The notes below the pieces were generated by a model. That model searched no databases and was not told the origin of the DNA. It saw nothing but the letters and a program-made list of their open reading frames with translations. From positions 854,501 to 918,500 of the forward strand of contig NZ_CAKLBX010000001.1 of NCBI RefSeq assembly GCF_920987055.1: DNA of 64,000 nt, read 5' to 3'. This DNA comes from Novosphingobium sp. CECT 9465 (GTDB lineage: Bacteria > Pseudomonadota > Alphaproteobacteria > Sphingomonadales > Sphingomonadaceae). Numbering within the stretch: position 1 is the first letter of the stretch; every line of letters starts with the position of its first letter. The position numbers and the translations under genes were made by a program. Below are positions 36,058 to 45,428 of the stretch, in pieces.

Positions 36058-36195
36058 ATCGTCAGTCGGCACCTTGTTCAGGGCCGTGCCGATTTGGAAG
36101 CGCGCCTATGGCGAAGCGGGGGCGGATTGGCAAGCCCCTGTGACGGATTTCTGAAGGATTTCGCGCAGGAAATTTTGCCGTGCTGCGGATGGTGG

Positions 36196-36369
36196 TCAGT
36201 CTTCTGGATCGACTTCGACGGGCAGGCCGGGGAGGGCGTAGCCTTCATCGAGCCACTGCAGCAGATCGCGGTCGCGGCAGCGGGTCGAGCAGAACGGCGC
36301 ATGGGCTTCCACGCGCGGCTTCCGGCAGATCGGGCAGCGGCGGACGGGGCGGGTGGCGTCTGTAGTCAT
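36196..36369 (-). CDS. yacG: DNA gyrase inhibitor YacG
   Basis: A 57-residue zinc protein of the YacG family that inhibits gyrase in E. coli. The four cysteines are in CPICRKP and FCSTRCRDRDL, and W/Y residues follow (LLQWLDEGYALPG). The ATG overlaps the stop of the ribonuclease gene by 4 bases (ATGA). This is the usual companion of the ribonuclease G-like gene in sphingomonads. Confidence 0.9.
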   Translation of the reverse strand: MTTDATRPVRRCPICRKPRVEAHAPFCSTRCRDRDLLQWLDEGYALPGLPVEVDPED

Positions 36370-37358
36370 GCGGGAACGGCCTGTGCGTGGCCGCCGGTAA
36401 GGGCGAGCTTCGGTTCTGGCTGGCGACGCACGGTGCGGCCGGTGCGGCGGGCGAGTTCTGCCTCCCATTCGGGCTTGATCGCATCGAGCACGACGGGATG
36501 AGCGCTGAGCAGGAGGACGCCCGGTTCGGCCACGCGCTCGGCGGCGCGCAACAGGATGCGGGCTGCGGCGGCGCTTCGCTGGCGCGCAAAACGCGCGACG
36601 AGCGAGGGGCGTTCGAGGCGGGCGACAAGGTGGATGAAGCCGAAGCCGTTCATCGCGGTGCGCTCTCCGGTCCAGTCGATCAGCGCATCGGCCAGCGCCT
36701 TGTCGATATGCTGCCGATCCTTCTTGTCGGGCAGCGAGGGGAAATCGATGCCGATGGACCCGCCGATGTCGAGCCGGTGGAGCGCGTCGGCGATGACCGG
36801 TACTGCCGCCAGTGAGAGCTTGAGCGGGGGCAGCGCACCGTCAATGTCGATCAGCGTCATCGCAGGCGTGGGGCTGACGATGATCGAGCCGCCCGCAAAG
36901 GGGATTTCCCCGGTGAAGGCCTGTTCGACCAGATCGTCCCAGCCGTGCGAGGCAAGATCATTGCCGGTTATGGGCACGATGCGCAGACGCGCGCCGCTCG
37001 CCTCGATTTCCTCGCGCAAGGTAGGCGCCGGCGTTGGCGCTTCGCCGGTGGCGGGGCGGGTTACCGGAAGCTTGGTGCGGCCCTTTTCGGCGATGGCGGC
37101 GCGCACGACGCGGACGGTGAGCGTCACACCTTCGGTCGCATCGCGCGGGAGCTGGTCGATCAGGGCTTCGGTGCCGTCGTTTAGGCGCACCGTGCCGCGT
37201 TTGGCATCATGGTGGCGCTTGATGAGGCGGGCCGGGGTGATGAGGCCGGGGCGCACGGGATCGCCCCATTCGATGCGCGCAGACAGGATCTGACCGCGAG
37301 AGACGAGGATCGCGCGTTCTTCGGCTATGCCAGCTTCGTAGAGCCACTCAGCGGACAT
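36366..37358 (-). CDS. Ribonuclease E/G family protein (short form)
   Basis: A 330-residue relative of RNase E/G. The N-terminal region (AILVSRGQILSARIEWGDPVRPG) is S1-like, while the middle has MTLIDIDGALPP in place of the canonical DVNTG region with two metal-binding Asp residues, and DFPSLPDKKDRQHID follows. It is far shorter than E. coli RNase G (489 residues), and zinc-link and small-domain parts are absent, so full catalysis is uncertain. It lies downstream of maf and upstream of yacG, with 4- to 11-base overlaps in this unit. Confidence 0.8.
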   Translation of the reverse strand: MSAEWLYEAGIAEERAILVSRGQILSARIEWGDPVRPGLITPARLIKRHHDAKRGTVRLNDGTEALIDQLPRDATEGVTLTVRVVRAAIAEKGRTKLPVTRPATGEAPTPAPTLREEIEASGARLRIVPITGNDLASHGWDDLVEQAFTGEIPFAGGSIIVSPTPAMTLIDIDGALPPLKLSLAAVPVIADALHRLDIGGSIGIDFPSLPDKKDRQHIDKALADALIDWTGERTAMNGFGFIHLVARLERPSLVARFARQRSAAAARILLRAAERVAEPGVLLLSAHPVVLDAIKPEWEAELARRTGRTVRRQPEPKLALTGGHAQAVPA

Positions 37359-37962
37359 GGAGACCCGCCGCGATCAGGAGGCGACGCGTTTCGAACAGCG
37401 GCAGGCCGATGACGCCGGAATGGCTGCCCGACAGCCAGTTGCAGAAGCCTTCGGCGCTGCCCTGGATGGCATAGCCGCCCGCCTTGCCGTGCCATTCGCC
37501 GCCCGCGATATAGGCGTCCACCTCTTCACGGGACAGGCGCTTGAAGCGCAGGATGGTTTCGGACAGGGCTTCGCGCAAGCGGCCATCGGGTGTGATCACG
37601 GCGACGGCGGAGAATACGCGGTGGCGGCGGCCCGATAACAGCGCCAGGCACTGGCGCGCGGTGGCTTCATCCTCTGCCTTGGGCAGGATGCGCGCGCCTG
37701 CGCCGACTACGGTATCGCCTGCAAGGATGACTGCGCCCGGCGCAAGGGCAGCGGCGGCGCGCGCCTTTTCAGCGGCGAGGCGGACGGCGTGATTGCGCGC
37801 GCGTTCACCCTTCAGTGGGGATTCGTCGATGTCTGTCGCGACAACGCGGGACGGCGCAATGCCAAGCCGCCCAAGCAATTCAAGCCGACGCGGGCTGGCC
37901 GAGGCCAGGACCAGTTCGGGTGAGGGAGAGGAGATTTCGGGCGAGGTGCCGTCCTTTGTCAG
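37348..37962 (-). CDS. Maf family nucleoside triphosphate pyrophosphatase
   Basis: Hydrolyses non-canonical or modified nucleoside triphosphates. The key motif [13 protein letters not shown] is near the N-terminus, followed by LAGDTVV with the catalytic Asp and [22 protein letters not shown]. No ATG, GTG or TTG exists in frame upstream of that motif after the infA overlap. The only plausible start is CTG at 37962, which overlaps the infA stop (CTGA). A later TTG at 37878 would remove the SPRR motif and is unlikely to give a working enzyme. Confidence 0.8.
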   Translation of the reverse strand: MTKDGTSPEISSPSPELVLASASPRRLELLGRLGIAPSRVVATDIDESPLKGERARNHAVRLAAEKARAAAALAPGAVILAGDTVVGAGARILPKAEDEATARQCLALLSGRRHRVFSAVAVITPDGRLREALSETILRFKRLSREEVDAYIAGGEWHGKAGGYAIQGSAEGFCNWLSGSHSGVIGLPLFETRRLLIAAGLHVR

Positions 37963-38204
37963 GTGCCGCCCGGACCGCCGCGGCCGGGCATGAAGCGATA
38001 GGTTATGCGGCCCTTTGTCAGATCATAGGGTGTGAGTTCAACCAGAACTTCATCGCCCACCAGCACACGGATGCGGTTCTTGCGCATCTTGCCAGCGGTG
38101 TGGCCGAGAATTTCATGGTCGTTTTCAAGCCGCACACGGAACATCGCATTGGGCAGGAGTTCCACCACGCTGCCGCGCATTTCGAGGAGTTCTTCTTTCG
38201 CCAT
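37959..38204 (-). CDS. infA: Translation initiation factor IF-1
   Basis: An 81-residue IF-1 with the S1-like OB fold: [68 protein letters not shown]. The C-terminal tail MPGRGGPGG is a glycine-rich extension of about nine residues beyond the 72 typical of E. coli. First gene of the infA-maf-rng-yacG unit. The start at 38204 is at the family consensus MAKEE. Confidence 0.97.
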   Translation of the reverse strand: MAKEELLEMRGSVVELLPNAMFRVRLENDHEILGHTAGKMRKNRIRVLVGDEVLVELTPYDLTKGRITYRFMPGRGGPGGT

Positions 38205-38443
38205 CGGCAGGACCGGAAGCCTTCTGACCGGTCGTGCGTCACGCGGCACGGGCCACCGATCAAACCCCGCGCGGCGCGCGCCTTAGCGCTGACACGCACG
38301 AAAGGGAAGGGCATCGTTCAGCATGCTGCAATGCGACAAATTGATACGATATGCGCATTGCCTGCCGGGGACTGCTTGGCCACCTGTGCGTTATCGAAGC
38401 TGAGCCGCGCAAGGCGACACAATTTTCAAGGGTTTGCATAGTG

Positions 38444-40867
38444 ATGTTGAAAGCAGCTGCATCCATGGCGGCATTGGCGTTCTGCCTGGCAGCGCTCAAC
38501 CCCGCGATGGCACAGGATGTTACAGCGGGCACGGACGATGCATCGCAGGACGGCACACGTGCAGAGGATGAAGACCCGATCTTTGCCGAGCCGGGGCAGA
38601 TTCTGGTCGTGGCGACACGGATCAGGGGGCAGGTCGATACCGAGCTGGCGCCGATCGCCGTGCTGGATGAGGAAGCGATTGCATCTTATGGCGCAGGATC
38701 GCTTGAGGACCTGCTGACGGCGCTTTCCCCGCAGACTTCTTCGGGGCGCGGGCGCGGCGATGGCAGACCGATCGTGCTGCTGAACGGGATGCGGATTTCA
38801 GGCTTCCGGGAAATGCGCGGGCTGCCGCCCGAAGCGATCCGGCGGGTGGAAGTGCTGCCTGAGGAAGTGGCGCTGAAATACGGCTATCGGCCCGACCAGC
38901 GCGTGGTGAACTTCATCCTGAAGGACGATTTCAACGCCTTTGGGACCGATACCGAGGTACGCTTGCCAAGCGGCGGCGGCTTTACCGAACTGGAGCAGGA
39001 ATTCACCCTGACCCGGATCGACAACGGCAACCGCATCAACGTGACCGGCAAACTGGAAGACGCCAGCCCGCTGACCGAGGCGGAGCGCGGCATTGTCCAG
39101 ACGGCGGCAGGCAGCGCGGCAGCGGCGGAATATCGCACGCTGATCGATGATTCGCGGTCGGCTGAGTTGAATGCCACGCTGGCGCGCGCGCTGGGCAATG
39201 GCGCGGGGCTGAGCCTGAACATGCTGGCGCAGCGCAAGGATTCGCGCAGTCTCAACGGCCTTAACACGATAATTCAGGATGAAACCGGCGCATTGCAAGG
39301 GCTGGCCCGACGCACCAGAACCACGACCTTGCAGGCGGGCGCCGCGCTGAACAAGCCACTGGGCGAGTGGTTTCTGGCGGTGACGGCGGACGGTGGCCAT
39401 GTCGAGACGAAAACGACCATCGACAACAACGGCTATGTCGATGCCGATCGGGCGCTGTCGAAGACGGATTCACTATCGAGCCTTGCCACGATCAGCGGGC
39501 GACCCCTGCGCCTGCCGGGCGGCGAGGTGGGCCTGACGATGAAGGCCGGGTTCGATTATTCGGGCATAGAAAGCAGCGACACGCGGACGACGACCGGCAC
39601 GGTGAACCTGAAGCGTGGCGATGCACAGGCTGGGTTCAGCGTGGACTTGCCGATCACCAGCCGCAAGGAGGGTTTCGGCGCGGGGGTGGGTGACATTTCG
39701 CTCAATGCCAACGCCGAGGTGCACCGCCTTTCGGACTTTGGCACGCTGTACAACTGGGGTGGCGGCCTGACCTATTCGCCCACCGAAAGGCTGACCTTGC
39801 AGGCCAGCTATGTGGCGGCGGACAAGGCGCCGACGCTGACGCAACTGGGCGGGCCGGTGACGGTGACGCAGAACGTCTCGCTCTATGATTTCACGCGTGG
39901 CGAAACGGTGTTGGCGACGGTGATCAGCGGCGGCAATCCGAACCTTGTGAAAGAGCGGCAGCGCGATTGGAAGTTCGGGCTGAACTGGTCGCTGCCGTTC
40001 CTGAAGGATTCGGCATTCGTGGCCGAGTATTTCCGCAACCGTTCGACCAATACGTCCAACAGCTTTCCCTTGCTGACGGCGGATGTGGAAGCAGCGTTTC
40101 CGGGCCGCGTGGTGCGCGATGCCGATGGGCGGATCGTTTCGGTGGACCAGAGCGCGGTGACCTTTGCCGAGGAAAAGGGATCGCGGCTGCGCTATGGCCT
40201 GAATGTCTCTGGCGGTTTCGGCAAGCCTGATCCGGCCATGCAGCGGCGCGGGCCGATGGGGGTGTTGCGCGCCGGTGGCGGCCCGCCTCCGGGTGGCGGT
40301 GCCGGTGGGCCGCCTCCAGGCGGCGGGGGTGGACCACGCATGGGCGGTGGAGGCCCCGGCGGCTCCGGCGGAATGAACGCGGACGGGCGCGGGCGATGGA
40401 ATCTTTCGCTGTTCCACACCGTGCGGTTTCAGGAATCGGTGCAGATCGCGCCGGGCGGCACGGTACTGAATCTGCTGGAGGGCGACGCCATCAGCAGCGG
40501 CGTGGCGCGCCATTCGCTGGAAATGGAAGGCGGCGGATTTTATCGCGGGTTCGGCCTTCGGGCGAGCGGCAGCTATACCGGCGGATCGCGCATCGATGCG
40601 AGCGGCGCGCCGGGATCGACAACGCTGAACTTCGCCCCGATCGCCACGTTCAACTTGCGCCTGTTCGCCGATCTGGGGCGCAAGGAAAAGCTGGTCGAAA
40701 AGGTGCCGTTTCTCAAGGGAAGCCGGGTATCGCTTTCGGTGGACAACGTGTTCAACGCGCAGCAGCGCGTGACCGACGATACGGGCGCGGTGCCGCTGCG
40801 CTACCAGCCTGGTTACCTTGATCCGCGGGGGCGCGTGTTCGAGATCGAGTTTCGCAAGCAGTTCTGA
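38444..40867 (+). CDS. TonB-dependent receptor with Gly/Pro-rich insert
   Basis: An 807-residue outer-membrane protein with signal peptide (MLKAAASMAALAFCLAALNPAMA). The plug is recognisable (QILVVATRIRGQ, SIEDLLTALSPQ, RPIVLLNGMRI, RRVEVLPEEVALKYGY). In the barrel, near residues 608-645, is a low-complexity segment of Gly/Pro repeats (PPPGGG units) that may form an exposed loop. The C-terminus FEIEFRKQF ends in Phe. Substrate unknown. The gene is on the plus strand, divergent from infA, with no transporter partner next to it. Confidence 0.85.
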   Translation: MLKAAASMAALAFCLAALNPAMAQDVTAGTDDASQDGTRAEDEDPIFAEPGQILVVATRIRGQVDTELAPIAVLDEEAIASYGAGSLEDLLTALSPQTSSGRGRGDGRPIVLLNGMRISGFREMRGLPPEAIRRVEVLPEEVALKYGYRPDQRVVNFILKDDFNAFGTDTEVRLPSGGGFTELEQEFTLTRIDNGNRINVTGKLEDASPLTEAERGIVQTAAGSAAAAEYRTLIDDSRSAELNATLARALGNGAGLSLNMLAQRKDSRSLNGLNTIIQDETGALQGLARRTRTTTLQAGAALNKPLGEWFLAVTADGGHVETKTTIDNNGYVDADRALSKTDSLSSLATISGRPLRLPGGEVGLTMKAGFDYSGIESSDTRTTTGTVNLKRGDAQAGFSVDLPITSRKEGFGAGVGDISLNANAEVHRLSDFGTLYNWGGGLTYSPTERLTLQASYVAADKAPTLTQLGGPVTVTQNVSLYDFTRGETVLATVISGGNPNLVKERQRDWKFGLNWSLPFLKDSAFVAEYFRNRSTNTSNSFPLLTADVEAAFPGRVVRDADGRIVSVDQSAVTFAEEKGSRLRYGLNVSGGFGKPDPAMQRRGPMGVLRAGGGPPPGGGAGGPPPGGGGGPRMGGGGPGGSGGMNADGRGRWNLSLFHTVRFQESVQIAPGGTVLNLLEGDAISSGVARHSLEMEGGGFYRGFGLRASGSYTGGSRIDASGAPGSTTLNFAPIATFNLRLFADLGRKEKLVEKVPFLKGSRVSLSVDNVFNAQQRVTDDTGAVPLRYQPGYLDPRGRVFEIEFRKQF

Positions 40868-41275
40868 TTACATGTGGCGGGTGCTGCCCTGCACCCATGC
40901 GCGGGCACGGGCGCGAAAGTTTTCGCGTTCGTTGTTCTCATAGGCATCGGCGAAATGCCGCAGCGAAATGACGCTGGCGAGCGGGAGCCGTTCATCGAAC
41001 AGCAGGCCGCAACGGCCATAGCGCGACCACTGCACCGTTCCGAACGCCTCGATGTTTTCGCACTGGAGAATCCCTGCCGTACCCTCGACGGGGAGCGCAT
41101 CCTTCGGGATCAGCGCCGCGCCGGTTACGGAAAGATCTTCGAGCATGCAGTGCTGTACGCCGGTCAGCAGGATCAGCCGCGCCGGGACATGAAGGCGCAC
41201 CCGCGCCTCGCCCCGGCGGTGGGGGGTGGCGGTGCCGTTGTGCGACGCCAGGGTCTGGAATAGTTTACCGGCCAT
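40868..41275 (-). CDS. PilZ domain protein (c-di-GMP receptor)
   Basis: A 135-residue single PilZ domain. The c-di-GMP motif RRGEARVRL (RxxxR) is near residue 20 and EDLSVTGAAL (D/NxSxxG) follows, with a beta-barrel GTVQWSRYGRCGLLFDE. It probably binds c-di-GMP, as do the GGDEF-EAL protein at 10.2 kb and others. Its partner is unknown. It is convergent with the TonB receptor and divergent from uvrC. Confidence 0.88.
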   Translation of the reverse strand: MAGKLFQTLASHNGTATPHRRGEARVRLHVPARLILLTGVQHCMLEDLSVTGAALIPKDALPVEGTAGILQCENIEAFGTVQWSRYGRCGLLFDERLPLASVISLRHFADAYENNERENFRARARAWVQGSTRHM

Positions 41276-41425
41276 TCACGATCTTTGTGGCCATGGCTGC
41301 TAAAACGGTTGAAACGCCCGATCCGGGAAAACACGCATGACCCAAAGGGCGGGGCAGGCGGGACTGGGGAAATGCCGCTGCGGCCCATTGCGCGGCCCGG
41401 CAGAGGCACTATCTGCTGGTCCAGC

Positions 41426-43363
41426 ATGGCCCGAAAGCCCGAAACTCCGCCCGACCGCGAAACCGACCGCTTCCACGAGGATCGCGCGTCCGTCACCGTG
41501 CGCGGCGCGGATCAGCCCGATATCGACAAGGGCGTGTCGGTGATCCGCGATACGGTGAACACGCTTAAGCCAAAGCCCGGCGTCTACCGGATGCTCGATG
41601 CGCGGGGCGATGTGCTTTATGTGGGCAAGGCGCGGGCGCTGAAGAACCGCGTGGCGAATTATACGCAGGTTGACCGGCTGACCAACCGGCTGCGGCGCAT
41701 GGTCAGCCAGACCCGGTCGATGACGATCATCACGACGGCTTCGGAAGCCGATGCGCTGCTGCTGGAAGCGCAACTGATCAAGCGCTTCCGCCCGCCCTAC
41801 AACGTGCTGCTGCGCGACGATAAATCGTTTCCGTTCATCCTGTTGCGCGCGGACCATGCCTTCCCGCGCATTCAGAAACATCGCGGTGCGCGCAAGGCCA
41901 AGGGCAACTATTACGGCCCGTTTGCCAGCGCGGGCAGCGTCAACACCACCATAAACGCGCTGCAAAAGCTGTTTCTGCTGCGAAGCTGCAACGATGGCTT
42001 CATGGCGCGGCGCGACCGGCCTTGCCTGCTGTACCAGATCAAGCGCTGTTCCGCCCCTTGCGTGGATCGCATAAGCGAGGGCGATTACGGCGAGCTGGTG
42101 CGGCAGGCGAAGGATTTCCTTGGCGGCAAATCGAGCGCCGTGCAGCGCGAGATCGAGACGCAGATGCAGGCGGCGGCGGAAAACCTCGATTTCGAGCGCG
42201 CCGCGATGATGCGCGACCGCTTGCGCGCTGCCACGTTCATCCAGGGCAGCCAGGCGATCAATGCCGAGGGCGTGGGCAATGCCGATGTCTTCGCGATGGC
42301 GAACAAGGGCGGGCAGGTTGCGGTGCAGGCGTTCTTCATTCGCGGGGGACAGAACTGGGGCCACCGCGCGTTCTTCCCCACACACACCGACGGTCTGGCC
42401 GAAGAAGAGGTCCTGACCAGCTTCCTTGCGCAGTTCTATGAAGAAGTGCCACCGGCGAGGTTGATCCTGGTGGACCGCGACTTGCCCGAAGCGGACCTGC
42501 TGGCCGAAGCGCTGTGCGAAGCAGCTGGCGGCAAGGTGGAAGTATCAGTGCCACAGCGCGGCGACCGGCGACGGCTGATGGAACAGGCGCAGCGCAACGC
42601 CACCGAGGCGCTCGACCGGCGCATGGCCGAGAGCGGGACCAAGGCCAGGGTCATGCGCGAACTGGCGGAATTCCTCGAACTGCCCGAAGTGCCGCAGCGG
42701 ATCGAGGTTTATGACAACAGCCACATTCAGGGCACCAATGCGCTGGGGGCGATGATCGTTGCGGGGCCGGAAGGCTTTGTAAAAGCGCAATATCGCAAAT
42801 GGAACATCAAGACCGCGCAGACCAACGACGATTTCGGCATGATGCGCGAAGTGATGACGCGGCGGTTTGGAAAGGTGCAGGAGGACGATCCCGACCGCGA
42901 GGGCGGCACATGGCCCGATCTCGTGCTGATCGATGGCGGCAAGGGGCAGATGTCAGCCGTGAAGGAGGCGCTGGGCGAACTTGGCATCGAGGATGTGCCG
43001 CTGATCGCGATTGCCAAGGGGCCACATCACGGGCGCGAGGGGCGCGAGGTGTTCCACTTCCCCGATGGGCGCGAAAAGATGCTGCCGGTCAATTCGCCGG
43101 TGCTGTTCCATTTGCAGAACATGCGCGACGAAGTGCACCGCTTTGCCATTGGCGCACACCGCGCCAAGCGCAGCCGCGCGATCACCGCCAGCCCGCTGGA
43201 CGAGATCGCAGGCATCGGCCCGGCGCGCAAGCGGGCGCTGCTGCTGCACTTCGGCACGGCGGGCAAAGTCCGTGCCGCCAGTCTTGAGGATCTGCAGCGC
43301 GCACCGGGGGTGAGCGCAACGGTGGCGCAAACGGTATACGACTTCTATCATCCGTCCGGTTAG
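41426..43363 (+). CDS. uvrC: Excinuclease ABC subunit C
   Basis: Makes both incisions in nucleotide excision repair together with UvrB. The 645-residue protein has the GIY-YIG domain (GVYRMLDARGDVLYVGKARALKNRVANY), a UVR motif in the middle, the RNase H-like domain (ALGAMIVAGPEGF, DLVLIDGGKGQ) and a C-terminal helix-hairpin-helix (GIGPARKRALLLHFG). ATG 41426 is preferred; an upstream in-frame start at 41285 gives a low-quality extension. Confidence 0.96.
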   Translation: MARKPETPPDRETDRFHEDRASVTVRGADQPDIDKGVSVIRDTVNTLKPKPGVYRMLDARGDVLYVGKARALKNRVANYTQVDRLTNRLRRMVSQTRSMTIITTASEADALLLEAQLIKRFRPPYNVLLRDDKSFPFILLRADHAFPRIQKHRGARKAKGNYYGPFASAGSVNTTINALQKLFLLRSCNDGFMARRDRPCLLYQIKRCSAPCVDRISEGDYGELVRQAKDFLGGKSSAVQREIETQMQAAAENLDFERAAMMRDRLRAATFIQGSQAINAEGVGNADVFAMANKGGQVAVQAFFIRGGQNWGHRAFFPTHTDGLAEEEVLTSFLAQFYEEVPPARLILVDRDLPEADLLAEALCEAAGGKVEVSVPQRGDRRRLMEQAQRNATEALDRRMAESGTKARVMRELAEFLELPEVPQRIEVYDNSHIQGTNALGAMIVAGPEGFVKAQYRKWNIKTAQTNDDFGMMREVMTRRFGKVQEDDPDREGGTWPDLVLIDGGKGQMSAVKEALGELGIEDVPLIAIAKGPHHGREGREVFHFPDGREKMLPVNSPVLFHLQNMRDEVHRFAIGAHRAKRSRAITASPLDEIAGIGPARKRALLLHFGTAGKVRAASLEDLQRAPGVSATVAQTVYDFYHPSG

Positions 43364-43373
43364 GAGACGGATC

Positions 43374-44438
43374 ATGGGAGATGAGCGGCGGGCGTGGACC
43401 GACGAGGCAGTGCGGCGGATCGAGGCAGACTTCAACCGATCGGCCGATACGCACCTGATCCGGGTGGAATTGCCGAGGTTTCCCGGTATTACGCTCTACA
43501 TGAAGGATGAGAGCGTCCATCCGACCGGGAGCCTCAAGCACCGTCTGGCGCGATCATTGATCCTTTATGGATTGTGCAACAACCGTATCGGGCCGGACAC
43601 GCTGCTGGTCGACGCTACAAGCGGATCGACGGCGGGGTCCGAAGCCTATTTCGCGCGCCTGATCGGGCTGAAGTTCGTGGCGGTGATCCCGCGCAGCACG
43701 TCGCCCGCCAAGATCGAGGCGATCCGCTTTCACGGCGGCGATGTGCACATGGTCGACAGCGCAAGCGAGATGTATGTCGCAGCGGAGAGATTGGCGCGTG
43801 AGGCGGGCGGGTTGTTCCTTGACCAGTTCACATATGCCGAGCGGGCGACCGACTGGCGCGGCAACAACAACATTGCGCAATCGATCTTCCAGCAGATGGC
43901 GCGCGAGGACCATCCGGTGCCGACATGGCTGGTGTGCGGCGCCGGAACCGGCGGCACGTCTGCCACACTGGGGCGGTTCATCCGCTATGGCAGGCACCCC
44001 ACGCGGCTGTGCGTGGCTGACCCCGAAGGGTCAGTTTTCCACCGCCACTTTGCCGACCGCAGTGTTATGGCGCCGCCTGCCGGTATGCCTTGCCAGATCG
44101 AAGGGATCGGACGCCCGCGCGTGGAGCCTTCGTTCCTGCCGGACGTGATCGACCGGATGATCGCCGTGCCCGATGGTGCATCGATCGGGGCGATGCGCGC
44201 GATTGCGGACACTATCGGCAGGCCGGTTGGCGGATCGACCGGAACCAATATCCACGCCTGTCTTGAACTGGCGCAGGAGATGGCGGCGCAGGGCCGTGAA
44301 GGCTCTATCGTGACGATCCTGTGCGATTCCGGCTTGCGCTATGCCCAGACCTATTACGACGATGGCTGGCTTGAAGCGCAGGGAATCGACTGGCGCGGAT
44401 ATGAAGCGCGGGCTGCGGATTTATTGCGCACGATTTAG
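43374..44438 (+). CDS. PLP-dependent enzyme, Cds1-like cysteine desulfhydrase
   Basis: A 354-residue fold-type II PLP enzyme of the cysteine synthase superfamily. Lys55 in HPTGSLKHRLA is the probable Schiff-base lysine, SGSTAGSE binds the substrate carboxylate, and GAGTGGTSAT binds the cofactor phosphate. The HPTGSLKHRLARSL signature matches the Cds1 branch that releases sulfide from cysteine rather than making it. Start is 10 bases past uvrC on the same strand, so the two may be co-transcribed. Confidence 0.82.
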   Translation: MGDERRAWTDEAVRRIEADFNRSADTHLIRVELPRFPGITLYMKDESVHPTGSLKHRLARSLILYGLCNNRIGPDTLLVDATSGSTAGSEAYFARLIGLKFVAVIPRSTSPAKIEAIRFHGGDVHMVDSASEMYVAAERLAREAGGLFLDQFTYAERATDWRGNNNIAQSIFQQMAREDHPVPTWLVCGAGTGGTSATLGRFIRYGRHPTRLCVADPEGSVFHRHFADRSVMAPPAGMPCQIEGIGRPRVEPSFLPDVIDRMIAVPDGASIGAMRAIADTIGRPVGGSTGTNIHACLELAQEMAAQGREGSIVTILCDSGLRYAQTYYDDGWLEAQGIDWRGYEARAADLLRTI

Positions 44439-44552
44439 CGAATGTCTCGTTTCCGTTGCGATAACCTTCCCTGTTCGCAACCAGTTGAGAATATCCAGCG
44501 CATATATTAACGAGCGAAAGGCCGAATCTGCGACGGGGTGCAGGGCTGGGGA

Positions 44553-45428
44553 ATGTCGGGAATGGGTTTCAAGCGAGGTGTGGCGGCAGCAGCGGCAGCG
44601 CTCGCGCTGGTCACGGCAGCGCCTGCCGTAGCGCAGGCGAGCAATGGCGTAGGGACGGCATTCGAACTGGCGTTCTGGCAATCGGTAACGGGCAGCGATG
44701 ATGCTACGCTGTATGAGGCCTATCTCCAGCAATATCCCGCAGGCACGTTCAGCGCGCTGGCACGGGCCAAGGTTGCAAGCCTGCGCAAAGGCACCGCGCC
44801 CGCGATAGCTGCCGCGCCGCAAGCGCCGCTTCCCCCGATGCCTGCCCCGGTTGTTCCTGCCCTAGCCTCTCCTGCCCTAGCCTCTCCTGCCCTAGCCTCT
44901 CCTGCCATGACCGCGCCAATAGAGCCGGCCCCGATGCAGGTGGCTGTTGCCCCGCCTGCGCGCATTTACAATGATGCGGCCCAGGCCGCCGCCGATGTGG
45001 CGATGCTGGCCGAACTGGCGAAATCGCAGGAAGTAAGCGGGGCGACTCTGCAGGTGGCCGTCGCGAACGGATTTGCGCTTCCACCCCGGCCCACGATGAA
45101 CGAAGTGCCCGACCTGTCGCTTCCGCCCGCGTTTTGTTCGGCTGAAGCGCGAAACGCGTTTCACGAGACGCGCTACAAGCCGGTGATGGAACTGGCTCGT
45201 GACAACAATGCCGCAGCGGTGGCGCACATGCAGCGCTTGCAGCAGGAATACGATCGTTTGCAACTGGCGGGCGATCCCACGCCGATGAACGTGATCGCGG
45301 CCGAAGCGAGCGCCTATCAACAGGAGGTGGCAGCCATCGCCTACAAGCGGCAGGTGGCCATGGTGCAGCAATTCGATGCCATCATGGCGGTGCCGGTAAC
45401 CGCCTGTCAGATTGCCGCTGCCAAATGA
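44553..45428 (+). CDS. Secreted protein of unknown function with ALASP repeats
   Basis: A protein of about 291 residues with a signal peptide (VAAAAAALALVTAAPAVAQA). The mature N-terminus has AFWQSVTGSDDATLYEAYLQQYP, as seen in caspase-like or peptidoglycan-associated periplasmic proteins. A Pro/Ala-rich linker contains three exact 15-base units encoding ALASP. The C-terminal half is helical (residues about 190-285). No enzyme motif. The next gene overlaps it by 4 bases (ATGA), so the two are a unit. ATG at 44553 or 44562 are both possible. Confidence 0.7.
   Translation: MSGMGFKRGVAAAAAALALVTAAPAVAQASNGVGTAFELAFWQSVTGSDDATLYEAYLQQYPAGTFSALARAKVASLRKGTAPAIAAAPQAPLPPMPAPVVPALASPALASPALASPAMTAPIEPAPMQVAVAPPARIYNDAAQAAADVAMLAELAKSQEVSGATLQVAVANGFALPPRPTMNEVPDLSLPPAFCSAEARNAFHETRYKPVMELARDNNAAAVAHMQRLQQEYDRLQLAGDPTPMNVIAAEASAYQQEVAAIAYKRQVAMVQQFDAIMAVPVTACQIAAAK
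44860..44904 (+). repeat. Three exact 15-bp tandem repeats (ALASP)
   Basis: The 15-base unit CCCTAGCCTCTCCTG occurs three times without change at 44860-44874, 44875-44889 and 44890-44904. Being a multiple of three it keeps frame, so copy-number change would lengthen the linker only. Confidence 0.9.

Noticed and set aside
35878..36072. Small protein with RVAQLVEQRIENPRVGGS
   Set aside because: Well-known artefact of translating a tRNA-Phe gene and its flank.
35817..36195. Possible genomic island boundary at tRNA-Phe
   Set aside because: No integrase, no repeated tRNA end and conserved housekeeping genes follow directly.
39473..40513. 346-codon minus-strand open frame across the TonB receptor gene
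   Set aside because: Shadow of the receptor; no family resemblance.
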